Shown piece by piece: positions 9,856-20,344 of a stretch of DNA of 54,861 nt. The stretch lies in contig NZ_LZZS01000007.1 of NCBI RefSeq assembly GCF_014170335.1, positions 1-54,861 of the forward strand. The letters are read 5' to 3'. The DNA comes from Achromobacter sp. UMC46 (lineage in GTDB: Bacteria; Pseudomonadota; Gammaproteobacteria; Burkholderiales; Burkholderiaceae_B). The position numbers were made by a program, and so were the translations under genes. The notes below the pieces were generated by a model, which was not told the origin of the DNA, did no database searches, and saw nothing but the letters and a program-made list of their open reading frames with translations. Position 1 is the stretch's first letter, and every line of letters begins with the position of its first letter.

Positions 9856-12146
9856 TGCTAGAGAAGCTCAACCCTGAACAACGCGCCGCAGTAACGTTAG
9901 AACCGCAGCACGCCCTGGTCTTGGCCGGGGCGGGCAGCGGGAAGACCCGGGTACTCACTACCCGCATGGCCTGGCTGATTCAAACCGGCCAGGCTTCGCC
10001 TTTTGGGCTTCTGGCGGTCACGTTCACCAACAAGGCCGCCCGCGAAATGCTGGCGCGCATGTCTGCGATCCTGCCGATCGATACGCGCGGCCTCTGGATC
10101 GGCACGTTCCACGGCCTGTGCAATCGCATGCTGCGCGCGCATCACCGCGATGCCGGCTTGCCGCAAAGCTTCCAGATCCTTGACGTTACCGATCAGCTTG
10201 CCGCGATCAAGCGCCTGATGAAGGCGAACGGCGTCGACGACGAAAAGTACCCGCCGCGCGATGTGCAACGCTTCATCAACGGCGCCAAGGAAGAGGGCCT
10301 GCGCCCGCAGGACGTCGAAGCCTATGACGCCCACCGCCGCCGCCTGATCGAGGTCTACCAGCTTTACGAAGCCCAGTGCCAGCGCGAAGGCGTGGTCGAC
10401 TTCGCCGAGCTGCTGCTGCGCGCCTACGAACTGCTGTCGCGCAATGCGCCGGTGCGCGAGCACTATCAACGCCGTTTCCGCCACATCCTGGTCGACGAGT
10501 TCCAGGACACCAACACGCTGCAGTACAAGTGGCTGCGCTTGCTGGCAGGCGGCGGCGCGGCGATTTTCGCTGTGGGCGACGACGACCAGTCCATCTACGC
10601 CTTCCGGGGCGCGAACGTCGGCAACATGTCCGACTTCGAGCGCGACTATGCGCATGGCACCGTGATCCGCCTGGAACAGAACTACCGTTCATTCGGGCAC
10701 ATCCTGGATTCCGCCAATGCGCTGATCGGCCACAACAGCGGCCGGCTGGGCAAGAACCTGTGGACCGACCAGGGCGAAGGCGAGCCGGTGCGCGTCATCG
10801 AACAGCCGTCGGACGGCATGGAAGCCCAATGGATCGTGGACGAAATCCGTTCGCTGATCCATGACGGCAGCCTGCGCCGCGAGATCGCTGTGCTGTATCG
10901 CAGCAACGCGCAATCGCGCGTGCTGGAACACGCCATTTTCTCGGCCGGCATTCCCTACAAGGTCTACGGCGGCCTGCGCTTTTTCGAGCGCCAGGAAATC
11001 AAGCACGCGCTGGCGTATCTGCGGCTGATGGCCAATCCCAACGACGATACGTCGTGGATGCGGGTCGTCAACTTCCCGACGCGCGGCATTGGCGCGCGCA
11101 CGCTGGAACAGCTGGCCGACGCGGCCCGCGCGCACGACACCAGCCTTTATGCGGCCGTGGCGCTGGTAGGCGGCAAAGGCGGGTCCAACCTGGCCCAGTT
11201 CGCGCAGCTGATCCATCGCCTGATCGAAGAAACGCGCGACCTGCCGCTGCCGGAAATGGTCGAGCACATGCTTGAGGGCAGCGGCCTGAACGCCCATTAC
11301 AAGGCCGAGCGTGAAGGCGCCGAGCGCCTGGAGAACTTGAACGAACTGATCACGGCCGCGGCCGTGTTCGCTTCCGAAGAGAACTACGACGGCATGCCCG
11401 CTGGCGTGGTGCCTGAACAGGCCACCTCGTCCACGCTGATGCCGGGCGTGGTCGACGCGCCCATCGTGGTGTCTGACGGCCTGACGCCGCTGGCGGGGTT
11501 CCTGTCGCACGCGGCGCTGGAAGCCGGCGACAACCAGGCCCAGCAAGGCCAGGACGCCGTCCAGCTGATGACGGTGCACGCCGCCAAGGGCCTGGAATTC
11601 GATGCCGTCTTCATCACCGGTTTGGAAGAGGGGCTGTTCCCGCACGAGAACAGCATCCTGGAGCAATCGGGGCTGGAAGAAGAGCGTCGTCTGATGTACG
11701 TGGCGATCACCCGCGCACGGCAGCGCCTGTACATCAGCCTGGCCCAAAGCCGGATGCTGCACGGCCAGACCCGCTACGCCATGCGTTCGCGCTTCCTGGA
11801 CGAGATCCCGCAAGAGCACCTGAAGTGGCTGTCTCCCAAGGCTGGCCTCGCGCCGGTCAGCAGCACGGGCGCGGGCTGGGGCGGGGGCAACCGCGGTGAC
11901 GCGTTCGGACGCAAGGCCACCAACACTATTGCGCCGCGTCAACCGCGCGGTATCGCAAGCGGTGTCACGGTGGGCGACAAGCAGTATCGTGTGGGCCAGG
12001 GCGTGCATCATGCGCGGTTTGGCGATGGCACGATTATTGGCTTGAGCGGGGCAGGACAGGACGCGCAGGCAGAAATCCAGTTCCGCGATGTCGGCGCCAA
12101 GACCTTGGCGCTGGGCATCGCCAAACTTGATATTGTTCAAGGTTAA
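9852..12146 (+). CDS. uvrD: UvrD/PcrA-type DNA helicase
   Basis: Superfamily 1A 3'-5' DNA helicase for repair and replication. The 764-residue protein shows the Walker A motif AGAGSGKT near residue 28, DEFQDTN (motif II) near 214, GDDDQSIYAFRGA (motif III), QNYRS (motif IV), VMTVHAAKGLEFD-like sequence (motif V) and the motif VI region VAITRARQRL. The C-terminal YRVGQGVHHARFGDGTI module is the Tudor-like fold typical of UvrD/PcrA rather than Rep. I start at the ATG at 9852, overlapping the desaturase stop; a second ATG follows immediately. The symbol is by similarity. Confidence 0.9.
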   Translation: MMLEKLNPEQRAAVTLEPQHALVLAGAGSGKTRVLTTRMAWLIQTGQASPFGLLAVTFTNKAAREMLARMSAILPIDTRGLWIGTFHGLCNRMLRAHHRDAGLPQSFQILDVTDQLAAIKRLMKANGVDDEKYPPRDVQRFINGAKEEGLRPQDVEAYDAHRRRLIEVYQLYEAQCQREGVVDFAELLLRAYELLSRNAPVREHYQRRFRHILVDEFQDTNTLQYKWLRLLAGGGAAIFAVGDDDQSIYAFRGANVGNMSDFERDYAHGTVIRLEQNYRSFGHILDSANALIGHNSGRLGKNLWTDQGEGEPVRVIEQPSDGMEAQWIVDEIRSLIHDGSLRREIAVLYRSNAQSRVLEHAIFSAGIPYKVYGGLRFFERQEIKHALAYLRLMANPNDDTSWMRVVNFPTRGIGARTLEQLADAARAHDTSLYAAVALVGGKGGSNLAQFAQLIHRLIEETRDLPLPEMVEHMLEGSGLNAHYKAEREGAERLENLNELITAAAVFASEENYDGMPAGVVPEQATSSTLMPGVVDAPIVVSDGLTPLAGFLSHAALEAGDNQAQQGQDAVQLMTVHAAKGLEFDAVFITGLEEGLFPHENSILEQSGLEEERRLMYVAITRARQRLYISLAQSRMLHGQTRYAMRSRFLDEIPQEHLKWLSPKAGLAPVSSTGAGWGGGNRGDAFGRKATNTIAPRQPRGIASGVTVGDKQYRVGQGVHHARFGDGTIIGLSGAGQDAQAEIQFRDVGAKTLALGIAKLDIVQG

Positions 12147-12148
12147 AC

Positions 12149-12454
12149 ATGGCCAATAACGATTCCCCGAAAGCCGAGTTGGCGTCGCTGCGCGCCGAGG
12201 TCGATGAAATCGACCAGCAGATCATGTTGCTGTTGGGTGTGCGGTTCCGTTGCACCGACATGATCGGCGAGCTCAAGACCAACCACGGCATGGACCTGGT
12301 GGATCCCCAGCGGGAATCCCAGCAGGTTGAACGCATCCGCCGGTTGGCCGAAGAGGCGGGCGTGCCGCCCGCTTTGGCCGAAACCATCCTGCGCGAAGTG
12401 ATCGACACCGTGGTCGACCACCACACCCGCCTGCGCGAGCGTCCGTACTCGTAA
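12149..12454 (+). CDS. Chorismate mutase (AroQ class)
   Basis: Small all-helical chorismate mutase, 101 residues, converting chorismate to prephenate for Phe/Tyr synthesis. The sequence has the AroQ pattern: a first helix LRAEVDEIDQQIMLLL with the active-site Arg, a basic RFRC segment, then GELK, and the closing helix ETILREVIDTVVDHH. It stands alone without fused prephenate dehydratase. It starts 2 bases after the uvrD stop, so it probably shares its transcript. No signal peptide, so it is a cytoplasmic form. Confidence 0.85.
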   Translation: MANNDSPKAELASLRAEVDEIDQQIMLLLGVRFRCTDMIGELKTNHGMDLVDPQRESQQVERIRRLAEEAGVPPALAETILREVIDTVVDHHTRLRERPYS

Positions 12455-12485
12455 TGCCAGGCGGGCGGCGCCCCGGAGGCGCCGC

Positions 12486-12572
12486 CTTCCCCTTTCCCTG
12501 CAAGACCTTCATGAACGCCAGCAAGGCGTCGATGTCGTCCGCGCTGAGATCCAGCGGCCGGATGGGTTCGGA
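12486..12572 (-). pseudogene. Possible remnant of a di-haem cytochrome c peroxidase/MauG C-terminus
   Basis: On the minus strand a 29-codon stretch reads EPIRPLDLSADDIDALLAF followed by MKVLQGK. This resembles the C-terminal PLNLSxxExxDLVAFLxxL motif of bacterial di-haem peroxidases. No haem-binding CxxCH and no start are present in the surrounding 290-base gap, so if real it is a decayed fragment. Short length makes chance similarity possible. Confidence 0.35.
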
Positions 12573-12672
12573 AAGCCAAGCAGTTCGCGGTAGTGGCGGA
12601 GGAATCGTCCGAAAGCGTAGACATGTCGCTGGCGCCCCGCGCCAGATGGAGTCAATTTCGCGACAATGTATA

Positions 12673-12691
12673 AATAACAATGGTTGTTATT
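12673..12691. repeat. AT-rich inverted repeat
   Basis: AATAACAA-TGG-TTGTTATT, a perfect 8-bp dyad in an otherwise GC-rich gap. It lies between the possible gene remnant and the ABC-F terminator. Function unknown; it could be an old operator. Confidence 0.5.
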
Positions 12692-12707
12692 AATAGATAG
12701 AAAGCGA

Positions 12708-12738
12708 CTTGGGCAGCGGCACCGCTCCGCTGCCCAAG
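12708..12738 (-). terminator. Intrinsic terminator of the ABC-F gene
   Basis: Perfect 12-bp stem (12708-12719 with 12727-12738) and a 7-base loop, 8 bases past the ABC-F stop on the minus strand, followed by a moderately T-rich tract (tcgctttctat). Confidence 0.65.
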
Positions 12739-12745
12739 CCCTGCG

Positions 12746-14680
12746 CTAGGCTTCGCTCTGATCGATTTCTTCCAGGGAACCCTGGATCTCAAGCCATTGC
12801 TCTTCAAGCTCGTCAATGCGCTTGCCGTGTTCGCCGTGCTCGGCCATGACCTTCTGGCGTTCCGCGCGGCGCGCATCCGAATACAGGTCCGGGTCGGCGA
12901 TGACGGCGTCCAGCGCATGCAGCTTGGCCCGCAGCTTCTCCATGTCGGATTCCACCTTGGCAAGCTTGGATTCCAGCGGCTTGCGCAGGGCGGACAGGCG
13001 TTGCCGTTGCTCGGCTTCGGCCCGGCGCTGCGCCTTGCGGTCCACGACGGGTTCGCTGCCTTCGGCGTTCTCGCGTGCGGCCTCGGCGCGTTCCCCGGCG
13101 TTGCGGGCGGCCAGCCAGTCGCGGTAGTCCTCAAGGTCGCCGTCGAACTCGCGCACGGCGCCGTCGGCCACGATCCAGAAGCTGTCCACGGTGGTGCGCA
13201 GCAGGTGGCGATCGTGCGAGACCAGCAGCATGCTGCCCCCGAAGTCGGCCAATGCGGCTGCCAGGGCTTCGCGTGTTTCCACATCCAAGTGGTTGCTGGG
13301 CTCGTCCAGCAGCAGCAGGTTGGGTTTTTGCCAGACGATCAGGGACAGCGCCAGCCGCGCCTTTTCGCCGCCCGACATGGGGCCGACCTTGCTGGTGACG
13401 GTATCGCCCGAAAATCCGAAGCCGCCCAGGTAGTTGCGCAGTTCCTGTTCGCGGGTCTCGGGCGCCAGGCGCGCCAGGTGCGCGATCGGCGTGCTGTCCA
13501 CGTCCAGCATGTCCAGCTGGTGCTGATGGAAGTAGCCGATGGCCAGCCCGCGCGAGGCGCGCCGTTCGCCCGCCTGCACGGGGATCTCTTCCGCCAGCGT
13601 CTTGATCAGCGTGCTCTTGCCCGCGCCGTTGGCGCCCAGGACGCCGACGCGGCTGCCGGCGCGCACCATCAAGGTCACGTCGCGCAGGATGGGGACGGCG
13701 TGGCCCTCGGCGTCCGTGTAGCCGGCGGACAGGTGTTCCAGCGTCAGCAGGGGATCGGGCACCTGGTCGGGCGACGGGATGCGGATGTCGATGCCGGCTT
13801 CGGCATGCAAGGGCGCCAGCAGTTGCATGCGGGCCAGCGCCTTGACGCGGCTTTGCGCCTGCTTGGCCTTGGAGGCCTTGGCTTTGAAGCGGTCGATGAA
13901 GCCTTGCAGGCGGGCCGTTTCGCGGGTTTGGCGTTCGTAGGCGATGTTCGTCTGGCGCAGGCGCTCGGCGCGCTGCGTCAGAAAATCGCCGTAGCCACCG
14001 CGGTAGCGCACGAGCTTGGCATGATCGAAGTGCAGGATGGACTTGGCCACCGCATCCAGGAACTCGGTGTCGTGGGAGATCAGCATGACGGTGCCCGGAT
14101 AGGCGCCCAGCCATTTCTCCAGCCACAGCATCGCGTCCAGATCCAAGTGGTTGGTGGGTTCGTCCAGCAGCAGCAGTTCGGACGGTGCCATCAGTGCGCT
14201 GGCCAGGGCCAGGCGCATGCGCCAGCCTCCGGAAAAGCTCTCGACCGGCATCATCCATTCGTTCGGCTTGAAGCCCAGGCCGGCCAGCAGCTGTTCCGCG
14301 CGCGAGGCCGCGCTCCAGGCGCCGGCTTCCACCAGCGCCGCTTCCACTTCCGCGATCTGCGTGCCCTGGTCGTCGGTCAGCGTGGCGCGGCGCGCCTGCA
14401 ATTCGCGCAGGTGCGTGTCGCCATCGATGACGAATTCGCGGGCGGGGCGGTCGTCGGCGTCCAGTTCCTGCTTGACGCTGGCGATGCGCCAGCCGGCGGG
14501 CAGGTTCACCGTGCCGGCGTCCAGGTCCAGGGCGCCGGTCAGCAGGGCGAACAGCGAGGACTTGCCCGCGCCGTTCTTGCCCACGATGCCGACGCGTTCG
14601 CCCGGGTGAACAACGAATTCAGCGCCGTCCAGCAGCACTTTCGTGCCGCGGCGCAGGGTCAATCCAGTAGCGCGTATCAC
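12746..14680 (-). CDS. yheS: ABC-F ATPase, YheS-like
   Basis: Cytoplasmic ABC-F protein of the YheS type, a group thought to act on ribosomes. The 644-residue protein has two nucleotide-binding domains and no membrane segment. Domain 1: GKNGAGKS, FSGGWRMRL, LLLLDEPTNHLDLD. Domain 2: GANGAGKST, MSGGEKARL, LLLDEPSNHLD. The inter-domain P-site linker is rich in Lys/Arg (FKAKASKAKQAQSR), and a C-terminal coiled coil runs from about 560. The start is GTG at 14680, overlapping the prmB stop by 4 bases (GTGA), so it is coupled to prmB. The longer open frame upstream was rejected. Confidence 0.88.
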   Translation of the reverse strand: MIRATGLTLRRGTKVLLDGAEFVVHPGERVGIVGKNGAGKSSLFALLTGALDLDAGTVNLPAGWRIASVKQELDADDRPAREFVIDGDTHLRELQARRATLTDDQGTQIAEVEAALVEAGAWSAASRAEQLLAGLGFKPNEWMMPVESFSGGWRMRLALASALMAPSELLLLDEPTNHLDLDAMLWLEKWLGAYPGTVMLISHDTEFLDAVAKSILHFDHAKLVRYRGGYGDFLTQRAERLRQTNIAYERQTRETARLQGFIDRFKAKASKAKQAQSRVKALARMQLLAPLHAEAGIDIRIPSPDQVPDPLLTLEHLSAGYTDAEGHAVPILRDVTLMVRAGSRVGVLGANGAGKSTLIKTLAEEIPVQAGERRASRGLAIGYFHQHQLDMLDVDSTPIAHLARLAPETREQELRNYLGGFGFSGDTVTSKVGPMSGGEKARLALSLIVWQKPNLLLLDEPSNHLDVETREALAAALADFGGSMLLVSHDRHLLRTTVDSFWIVADGAVREFDGDLEDYRDWLAARNAGERAEAARENAEGSEPVVDRKAQRRAEAEQRQRLSALRKPLESKLAKVESDMEKLRAKLHALDAVIADPDLYSDARRAERQKVMAEHGEHGKRIDELEEQWLEIQGSLEEIDQSEA

Positions 14681-15573
14681 AGGGTAAGTTGCTCTCGGGT
14701 AAGCAGCAGGAGCTGGTCCGACGCCTCTTCCGTATCCAGCCATACAGGGGATAGCTGCGGGAAGGCGGCTTCGAAGAAGTCGCGCTCGTGGCCGATCTCA
14801 AGCACGATCACGCCGTCTTGCGTGAGGTACTGCGGGGCCGCCGCCAGGATGCGGCGCACCAGGTCCATGCCGTCTTCGCCGCCAGCCAGCGCCAGGTTCG
14901 GTTCATGCCGGTATTCCGGGGGCAGCACGTCCATCGAACCGCTGTTCACGTAGGGCGGATTGCAGATGATGACGTCGTACTGGCATGCCGGCAGGCTGTC
15001 GAACAGATTGCTTTCGTGCAGGTCCAGACGGTCTTGCAGGCCGTAGTCGTCCACGTTGCGGCGGGCCACTTCCAGCGCATCGGCCGACACGTCCACCGCG
15101 TCCACATGGGCGTAGGGGAAGGCCAGGGCCGACAGGATGGCCAGGCAGCCCGAGCCCGTGCACATGTCCAGCACGTTTTCCACCGCCAGCGCATCCTGCA
15201 CCCAGGGCGACAAGCCTTGGTCGAGCAGTTCCGCGATGGGCGAGCGCGGCACGATGACACGCTTGTCCACGTAGAAGCGATGGCCGCGCAGCCAGGCCTC
15301 GTTGGTGAGGTAGGCGGCGGGCACGCGCTCGCTCACGCGGCGTTCCAGCAGATCCAGCACGCGGTCGCGCTCTTCGCGCACCACGCGGGCGTCCAGGAAC
15401 GGCTCCAGCGTGTCCAGCGGCAAGTGCAGGGCGTGCAGGGTCAGGTAGACCGCCTCGTCCCAGGCGTTGTCGCTGCCGTGACCCAAGGCCACCTGGGCGC
15501 CGTTCAGACGCGACACCCCATAACGGATGAGGTCGCGCAGGGTCAGCAATTCTTGACGGGCGGATTGATACAT
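14677..15573 (-). CDS. prmB: Ribosomal protein L3 N5-glutamine methyltransferase
   Basis: SAM-dependent methyltransferase that methylates a glutamine of ribosomal protein L3. The 298 residues carry the long helical N-terminal substrate domain, the SAM motif DMCTGSGCLAI, the acidic VDAVDVSADAL and the catalytic NPPY (CNPPYVNSG) shared by the PrmB/PrmC/HemK group. Several stretches (YLTNEAWLRGHRFYVD, RVIVPRSPIAELL) fit PrmB better than PrmC. It precedes the ABC-F gene, another ribosome-linked protein, with overlapping stop/start, and follows the dap genes. Confidence 0.9.
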   Translation of the reverse strand: MYQSARQELLTLRDLIRYGVSRLNGAQVALGHGSDNAWDEAVYLTLHALHLPLDTLEPFLDARVVREERDRVLDLLERRVSERVPAAYLTNEAWLRGHRFYVDKRVIVPRSPIAELLDQGLSPWVQDALAVENVLDMCTGSGCLAILSALAFPYAHVDAVDVSADALEVARRNVDDYGLQDRLDLHESNLFDSLPACQYDVIICNPPYVNSGSMDVLPPEYRHEPNLALAGGEDGMDLVRRILAAAPQYLTQDGVIVLEIGHERDFFEAAFPQLSPVWLDTEEASDQLLLLTREQLTL

Positions 15574-15618
15574 AGTCAGGCCTTTTTTTCCCGATGGGCG
15601 AGCCCAAGGGGAAAAGCG

Positions 15619-15685
15619 CCCCCCGCGGGGGGGGCAGTTTCGTTTCCCCGCACGCCGTCCCGATCGGACGATGCGCGGGGCAGTT

Positions 15686-15687
<2 letters not shown>
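15619..15687. repeat. GC palindrome with a duplicated GGGGCAGTTTC motif
   Basis: Between dapE and prmB, CCCCCC-GC-GGGGGG (15619-15632) runs into GGGGCAGTTTC (15631-15641). The same 11-base motif recurs at 15677-15687, overlapping the dapE stop. Read on the minus strand, the hairpin is followed by GCTTTTCCCC and could attenuate transcription from dapE into prmB. Confidence 0.5.
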
Positions 15688-17651
<1,964 letters not shown>

Positions 17652-17675
17652 AGCGGCTCAGCTTTTAAAGGTTGA

Positions 17676-18872
17676 TCAAACAGAAGTATGTACAAAATGG
17701 GCGATGCGTTCGGCTGCCTGCACGCAGTCAGCCAAAGGCGCCACCAACGCAATACGGATGCGGCCGTGGCCGGGATTCACGCCATGCGCTTCCCGCGCCA
17801 GGAAACTGCCCGGCAGAACGGTAACACCGGTGCGGCCGTAAAGGTCGCGCACAAAGGCCGTATCCGACCCCGGCGTGGCCGCCCACAGGTAGAAAGACGC
17901 CTGCGGGCGCGACACGTCCAGCACGTTTTCAAGAATGGGCACGACCGCGTCGAACTTTTCGCGGTACAGGCGCCGGTTGTCCTTCACGTGCGCCTCATCC
18001 GACCAGGCCGCGACGCTGGCCGCGGACACCAGCGGGCTCATCGCACTGCCATGATACGTGCGATACAGCAGGAATCGGCCGATCAGCGCCGCGTCGCCCG
18101 CCACGAAACCCGACCGCAGGCCGGGCACGTTGGAGCGCTTGGACAGGCTGGAGAACGCCACCAGGTTGCGGTAGTCGTCCCGGCCCAGGCGGCGCGCCGC
18201 CTGCAAACTGCCCAGGGGCGGGTTGCCCTCGTCCAGATAGATCTCGGAATAGCACTCGTCCGACGCGATGACGAAGCCATGGCGGTCGGACAGCTTGAAC
18301 AGCGTTTCCCATTCGTCCAGCGCCATGACGTTGCCGGCCGGGTTGCCCGGCGAACACACGAACACCAGCCGCGTCTTCTTCCAGACCGCGTCAGGCACCT
18401 GGTTCCAGTCGCTGGAAAAATTGCGCAACGGGTCGGCGTTGACGAAGTAGGGCGTGGCGCCTGCCAGCACCGTGGCGCCTTCATAGATCTGATAGAACGG
18501 GTTGGGGCAGATGACCACCGACCCCGCCGAGGGATCGATCACAGTCTGCGTGAACGCGAACAGCGCCTCGCGCGAGCCCAGCGCCGGCAGCACCTGCGTG
18601 TCCGCATCGGGGGCGGGGATGCTGTAGCGGCGGGCCAGCCAGCCCGAAATCGCCTGGCGCAAGGCCGGGTCGCCCTTGGTGGAGGGGTACACGGACAGCC
18701 CGCCCATGTGGTCGCGGATCGCCTGCCCGATGCGTTCCGGCGCGGCGTGCTTGGGCTCGCCGATCGAGAGATTGATGGGCGTCAGTCCGTCCGGCTGCGC
18801 ACTGGCGCAAGCCAGCAACGCCCGCAGTTTTTCGAACGGGTAGGGGTGTAAAGCATCGAGGCGCGGATTCAT
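17676..18872 (-). CDS. dapC: Succinyldiaminopimelate aminotransferase
   Basis: Class I/II PLP aminotransferase catalysing the step between DapD and DapE. The 398-residue product has the PLP lysine in FSSLSKRSNVPGLRSG, the Asp/Tyr pair in SDECYSEIY, and the PGNPAGN loop. I place the start at the ATG at 18872. The frame remains open upstream through a tRNA gene on the other strand, which cannot be coding and was rejected. It heads the minus-strand run dapC-dapD-dapE-prmB-ABC-F, so its promoter lies between it and the divergent tRNA gene. Confidence 0.92.
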   Translation of the reverse strand: MNPRLDALHPYPFEKLRALLACASAQPDGLTPINLSIGEPKHAAPERIGQAIRDHMGGLSVYPSTKGDPALRQAISGWLARRYSIPAPDADTQVLPALGSREALFAFTQTVIDPSAGSVVICPNPFYQIYEGATVLAGATPYFVNADPLRNFSSDWNQVPDAVWKKTRLVFVCSPGNPAGNVMALDEWETLFKLSDRHGFVIASDECYSEIYLDEGNPPLGSLQAARRLGRDDYRNLVAFSSLSKRSNVPGLRSGFVAGDAALIGRFLLYRTYHGSAMSPLVSAASVAAWSDEAHVKDNRRLYREKFDAVVPILENVLDVSRPQASFYLWAATPGSDTAFVRDLYGRTGVTVLPGSFLAREAHGVNPGHGRIRIALVAPLADCVQAAERIAHFVHTSV

Positions 18873-18896
18873 GACGCAAGATTTTAACAAGCAAGC

Positions 18897-18902
18897 TACA
18901 AT
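18897..18902 (+). promoter_or_regulatory. Likely -10 element of the tRNA-Leu promoter
   Basis: TACAAT matches the -10 consensus at five of six positions and sits 17 bases before the mature tRNA 5' end. No good -35 is visible at the standard distance. Confidence 0.4.
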
Positions 18903-18919
18903 AGTGGGCTTGACCTTTA

Positions 18920-19006
18920 GCGAAGGTGGCGAAATTGGTAGACGCACCAGGTTTAGGTCCTGACGCCGTAACAGGTGTAGGGGTTCGAGTCCCCTCCTTC
19001 GCACCA
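18920..19006 (+). tRNA. tRNA-Leu, anticodon UAG (reads CUA)
   Basis: 87 bases including encoded CCA. The acceptor stem GCGAAGG pairs with CCTTCGC, the D arm has TGG...GGTAGACGC, the anticodon loop is TTTAGGT (anticodon TAG), there is a long variable arm as required for class II tRNA-Leu, and the T arm is GGGGTTCGAGTCCCC. It is divergent from dapC. Confidence 0.97.
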
Positions 19007-19015
19007 CATATTGCC

Positions 19016-19047
19016 TGACATTGTTTGGCGTTATGCTGACAATGTCA
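19016..19047. repeat. Inverted repeat after the tRNA gene
   Basis: TGACATTGT (19016-19024) pairs perfectly with ACAATGTCA (19039-19047), leaving a 14-base loop. It falls between the tRNA 3' end and the terminator, so it forms an extra hairpin in the precursor transcript or a DNA binding site. Confidence 0.6.
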
Positions 19048-19050
19048 TAC

Positions 19051-19088
19051 AACCCCCGAGCGCTCGAATGCGCCGGGGGTTTTCTTTT
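19051..19088 (+). terminator. Intrinsic terminator after tRNA-Leu
   Basis: AACCCCCG (19051-19058) pairs with CGGGGGTT (19074-19081), followed by TTTCTTTT. Typical Rho-independent signal 45 bases beyond the tRNA. Confidence 0.8.
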
Positions 19089-19207
19089 GCCCGCAGCTTT
19101 GATATTGCCCCAACCAAGTCTTACTTTGCGCGAGGCCACGCTCAAGTTCTCGCCCTGGTGGCCGTTAATGCCGATACAGCTTCCATCGGCCACCGGAAAA
19201 CAGCGCT

Positions 19208-19657
19208 ATGTTTGATTTAATCTCCATCGTCTTAACCATCGTCGCTCTGATTGCCTGGGCAATCCACCGCCAAAAGAAGCGGCATAACGCGTTGTTGGCG
19301 AAGTTTCGCGAACACAACCAGCGACTCGGTACGTCCTTCCCCGAAACCAGCGTCGACAGCGAATTGATCCTGAGCGATAAGGACAAGAAGGTTGTCATCG
19401 CGTTTGATCCCGAAACTCGAAAACTCTGCATGGTCTCGGGGGCGAAAGATCCCGGCGAGGTCCTCGACTTTTCATACATCCGGCAATGGCAATTGAAATG
19501 GACTGAGGTTTCAGGCAACGGCGGGCTCGCATTCAAGAATGTGCATTTCGCCTTTTCCACCAACGACCTGAAAAGGCCGTTGATCCACATTCCCGTCGCC
19601 GGTAAAGGGTATGGCGACACGTGGAATAGCCGCCTCGGCATTCTGATGGGCGCTTGA
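19208..19657 (+). CDS. Membrane-anchored protein of unknown function
   Basis: I do not recognise the family with confidence. The 149-residue product starts with a single hydrophobic segment (FDLISIVLTIVALIAWAI, residues 2-19), then a basic stretch RQKKRH, which fits an N-in anchor with a cytoplasmic domain. The soluble part includes the FDPETRKLCMVSG and SYIRQWQLKW stretches, recalling small stress or mobile-element associated domains. Its codons are visibly less GC-rich than the neighbours, and it lies just downstream of tRNA-Leu, so it may be acquired. Confidence 0.65.
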   Translation: MFDLISIVLTIVALIAWAIHRQKKRHNALLAKFREHNQRLGTSFPETSVDSELILSDKDKKVVIAFDPETRKLCMVSGAKDPGEVLDFSYIRQWQLKWTEVSGNGGLAFKNVHFAFSTNDLKRPLIHIPVAGKGYGDTWNSRLGILMGA

Positions 19658-19789
19658 TCGTCTTCAGCCTCAGCCCGGCCAACATAGGATCCCGGGCGGG
19701 CGGCGAGCCGTTGTTGGCAACGGTTCCCATTCCGTCGTCTTTCTATAGAATGCTGCCGATGCCGGCAACGGATGAGGCGATTTCTCGTC

Positions 19790-19827
19790 CCGGTTGTCGC
19801 CAGCGCCAAGCGGAGGAGGACAACCGG
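19790..19827 (+). other. Hairpin with an SD-like loop upstream of the lipoprotein gene
   Basis: CCGGTTGT (19790-19797) pairs with ACAACCGG (19820-19827). The 22-base loop contains GGAGGAGG, a strong ribosome-binding-like sequence, but no start codon follows at a usable distance. It lies in the putative leader of the lipoprotein gene, 45 bases before its start. Confidence 0.4.
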
Positions 19828-19871
19828 CCCGTCTCTCTGGCGAAGTCAATCAGTCCGATCTGGAGATATCA

Positions 19872-20294
19872 GTGACACTTCCACGCCTTGCAACGCTTTC
19901 TTTCGCTGTTCTGCTCACGGGTTGCGCCGTTGGCCCTCGTACCGCCAACCTGTCGCCAGAGCTGCAGAATGCGTTGGATACGCCGCTGATTTGCAGTAGC
20001 GCCTCCGAATGCAAACTCATGTGGGAGCGCGGGATTTACTACGTGGCGAATAACTCGAAGTGGCGTGTCGTGGCGGAAACCTCGAACCTGATCGAGACGG
20101 AACGCCCCTATACCAACTATTACGCGCTGGCCTACAGCATTACGCGCGAACCCATGGGCGATGGGCGCTATCGCATCTCGACGCGCGCCTGGTGCGGCCT
20201 GAAGGACTGGGAATGCCGTCCGCACGCCGATGAAGGCCTGGCGCGCGCCAAGTACTACATGAAGACGGGCCAACAGCAAAACGGCGCACGGTAG
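19872..20294 (+). CDS. Small outer-envelope lipoprotein of unknown function
   Basis: Predicted 140-residue lipoprotein. A GTG at 19872, preceded by GGAG six bases away, opens a short signal peptide TLPRLATLSFAVLLTGC with a good lipobox (LTGC), so the mature protein would begin at Cys near residue 18. The mature part contains a Cys pair in CSSASEC and another in WCGLKDWEC, and a motif YTNYYALAYSITR. I know no function for it. It has its own candidate -10 (TATAGAAT near 19744-19751). Confidence 0.7.
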   Translation: MTLPRLATLSFAVLLTGCAVGPRTANLSPELQNALDTPLICSSASECKLMWERGIYYVANNSKWRVVAETSNLIETERPYTNYYALAYSITREPMGDGRYRISTRAWCGLKDWECRPHADEGLARAKYYMKTGQQQNGAR

Positions 20295-20344
20295 TCAGCG
20301 TGTGGCGGGGGCGGCCAATACGGCCGCCCAGCCCACCACTTGCG

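Noticed and set aside
12454..12693. Small plus-strand frame after chorismate mutase
   Set aside because: No ribosome site, composition unlike a protein, and it overlaps the peroxidase-like remnant on the other strand.
18873..19193. N-terminal extension of dapC
   Set aside because: It would run through the tRNA-Leu gene; the family N-terminus begins at the ATG at 18872.
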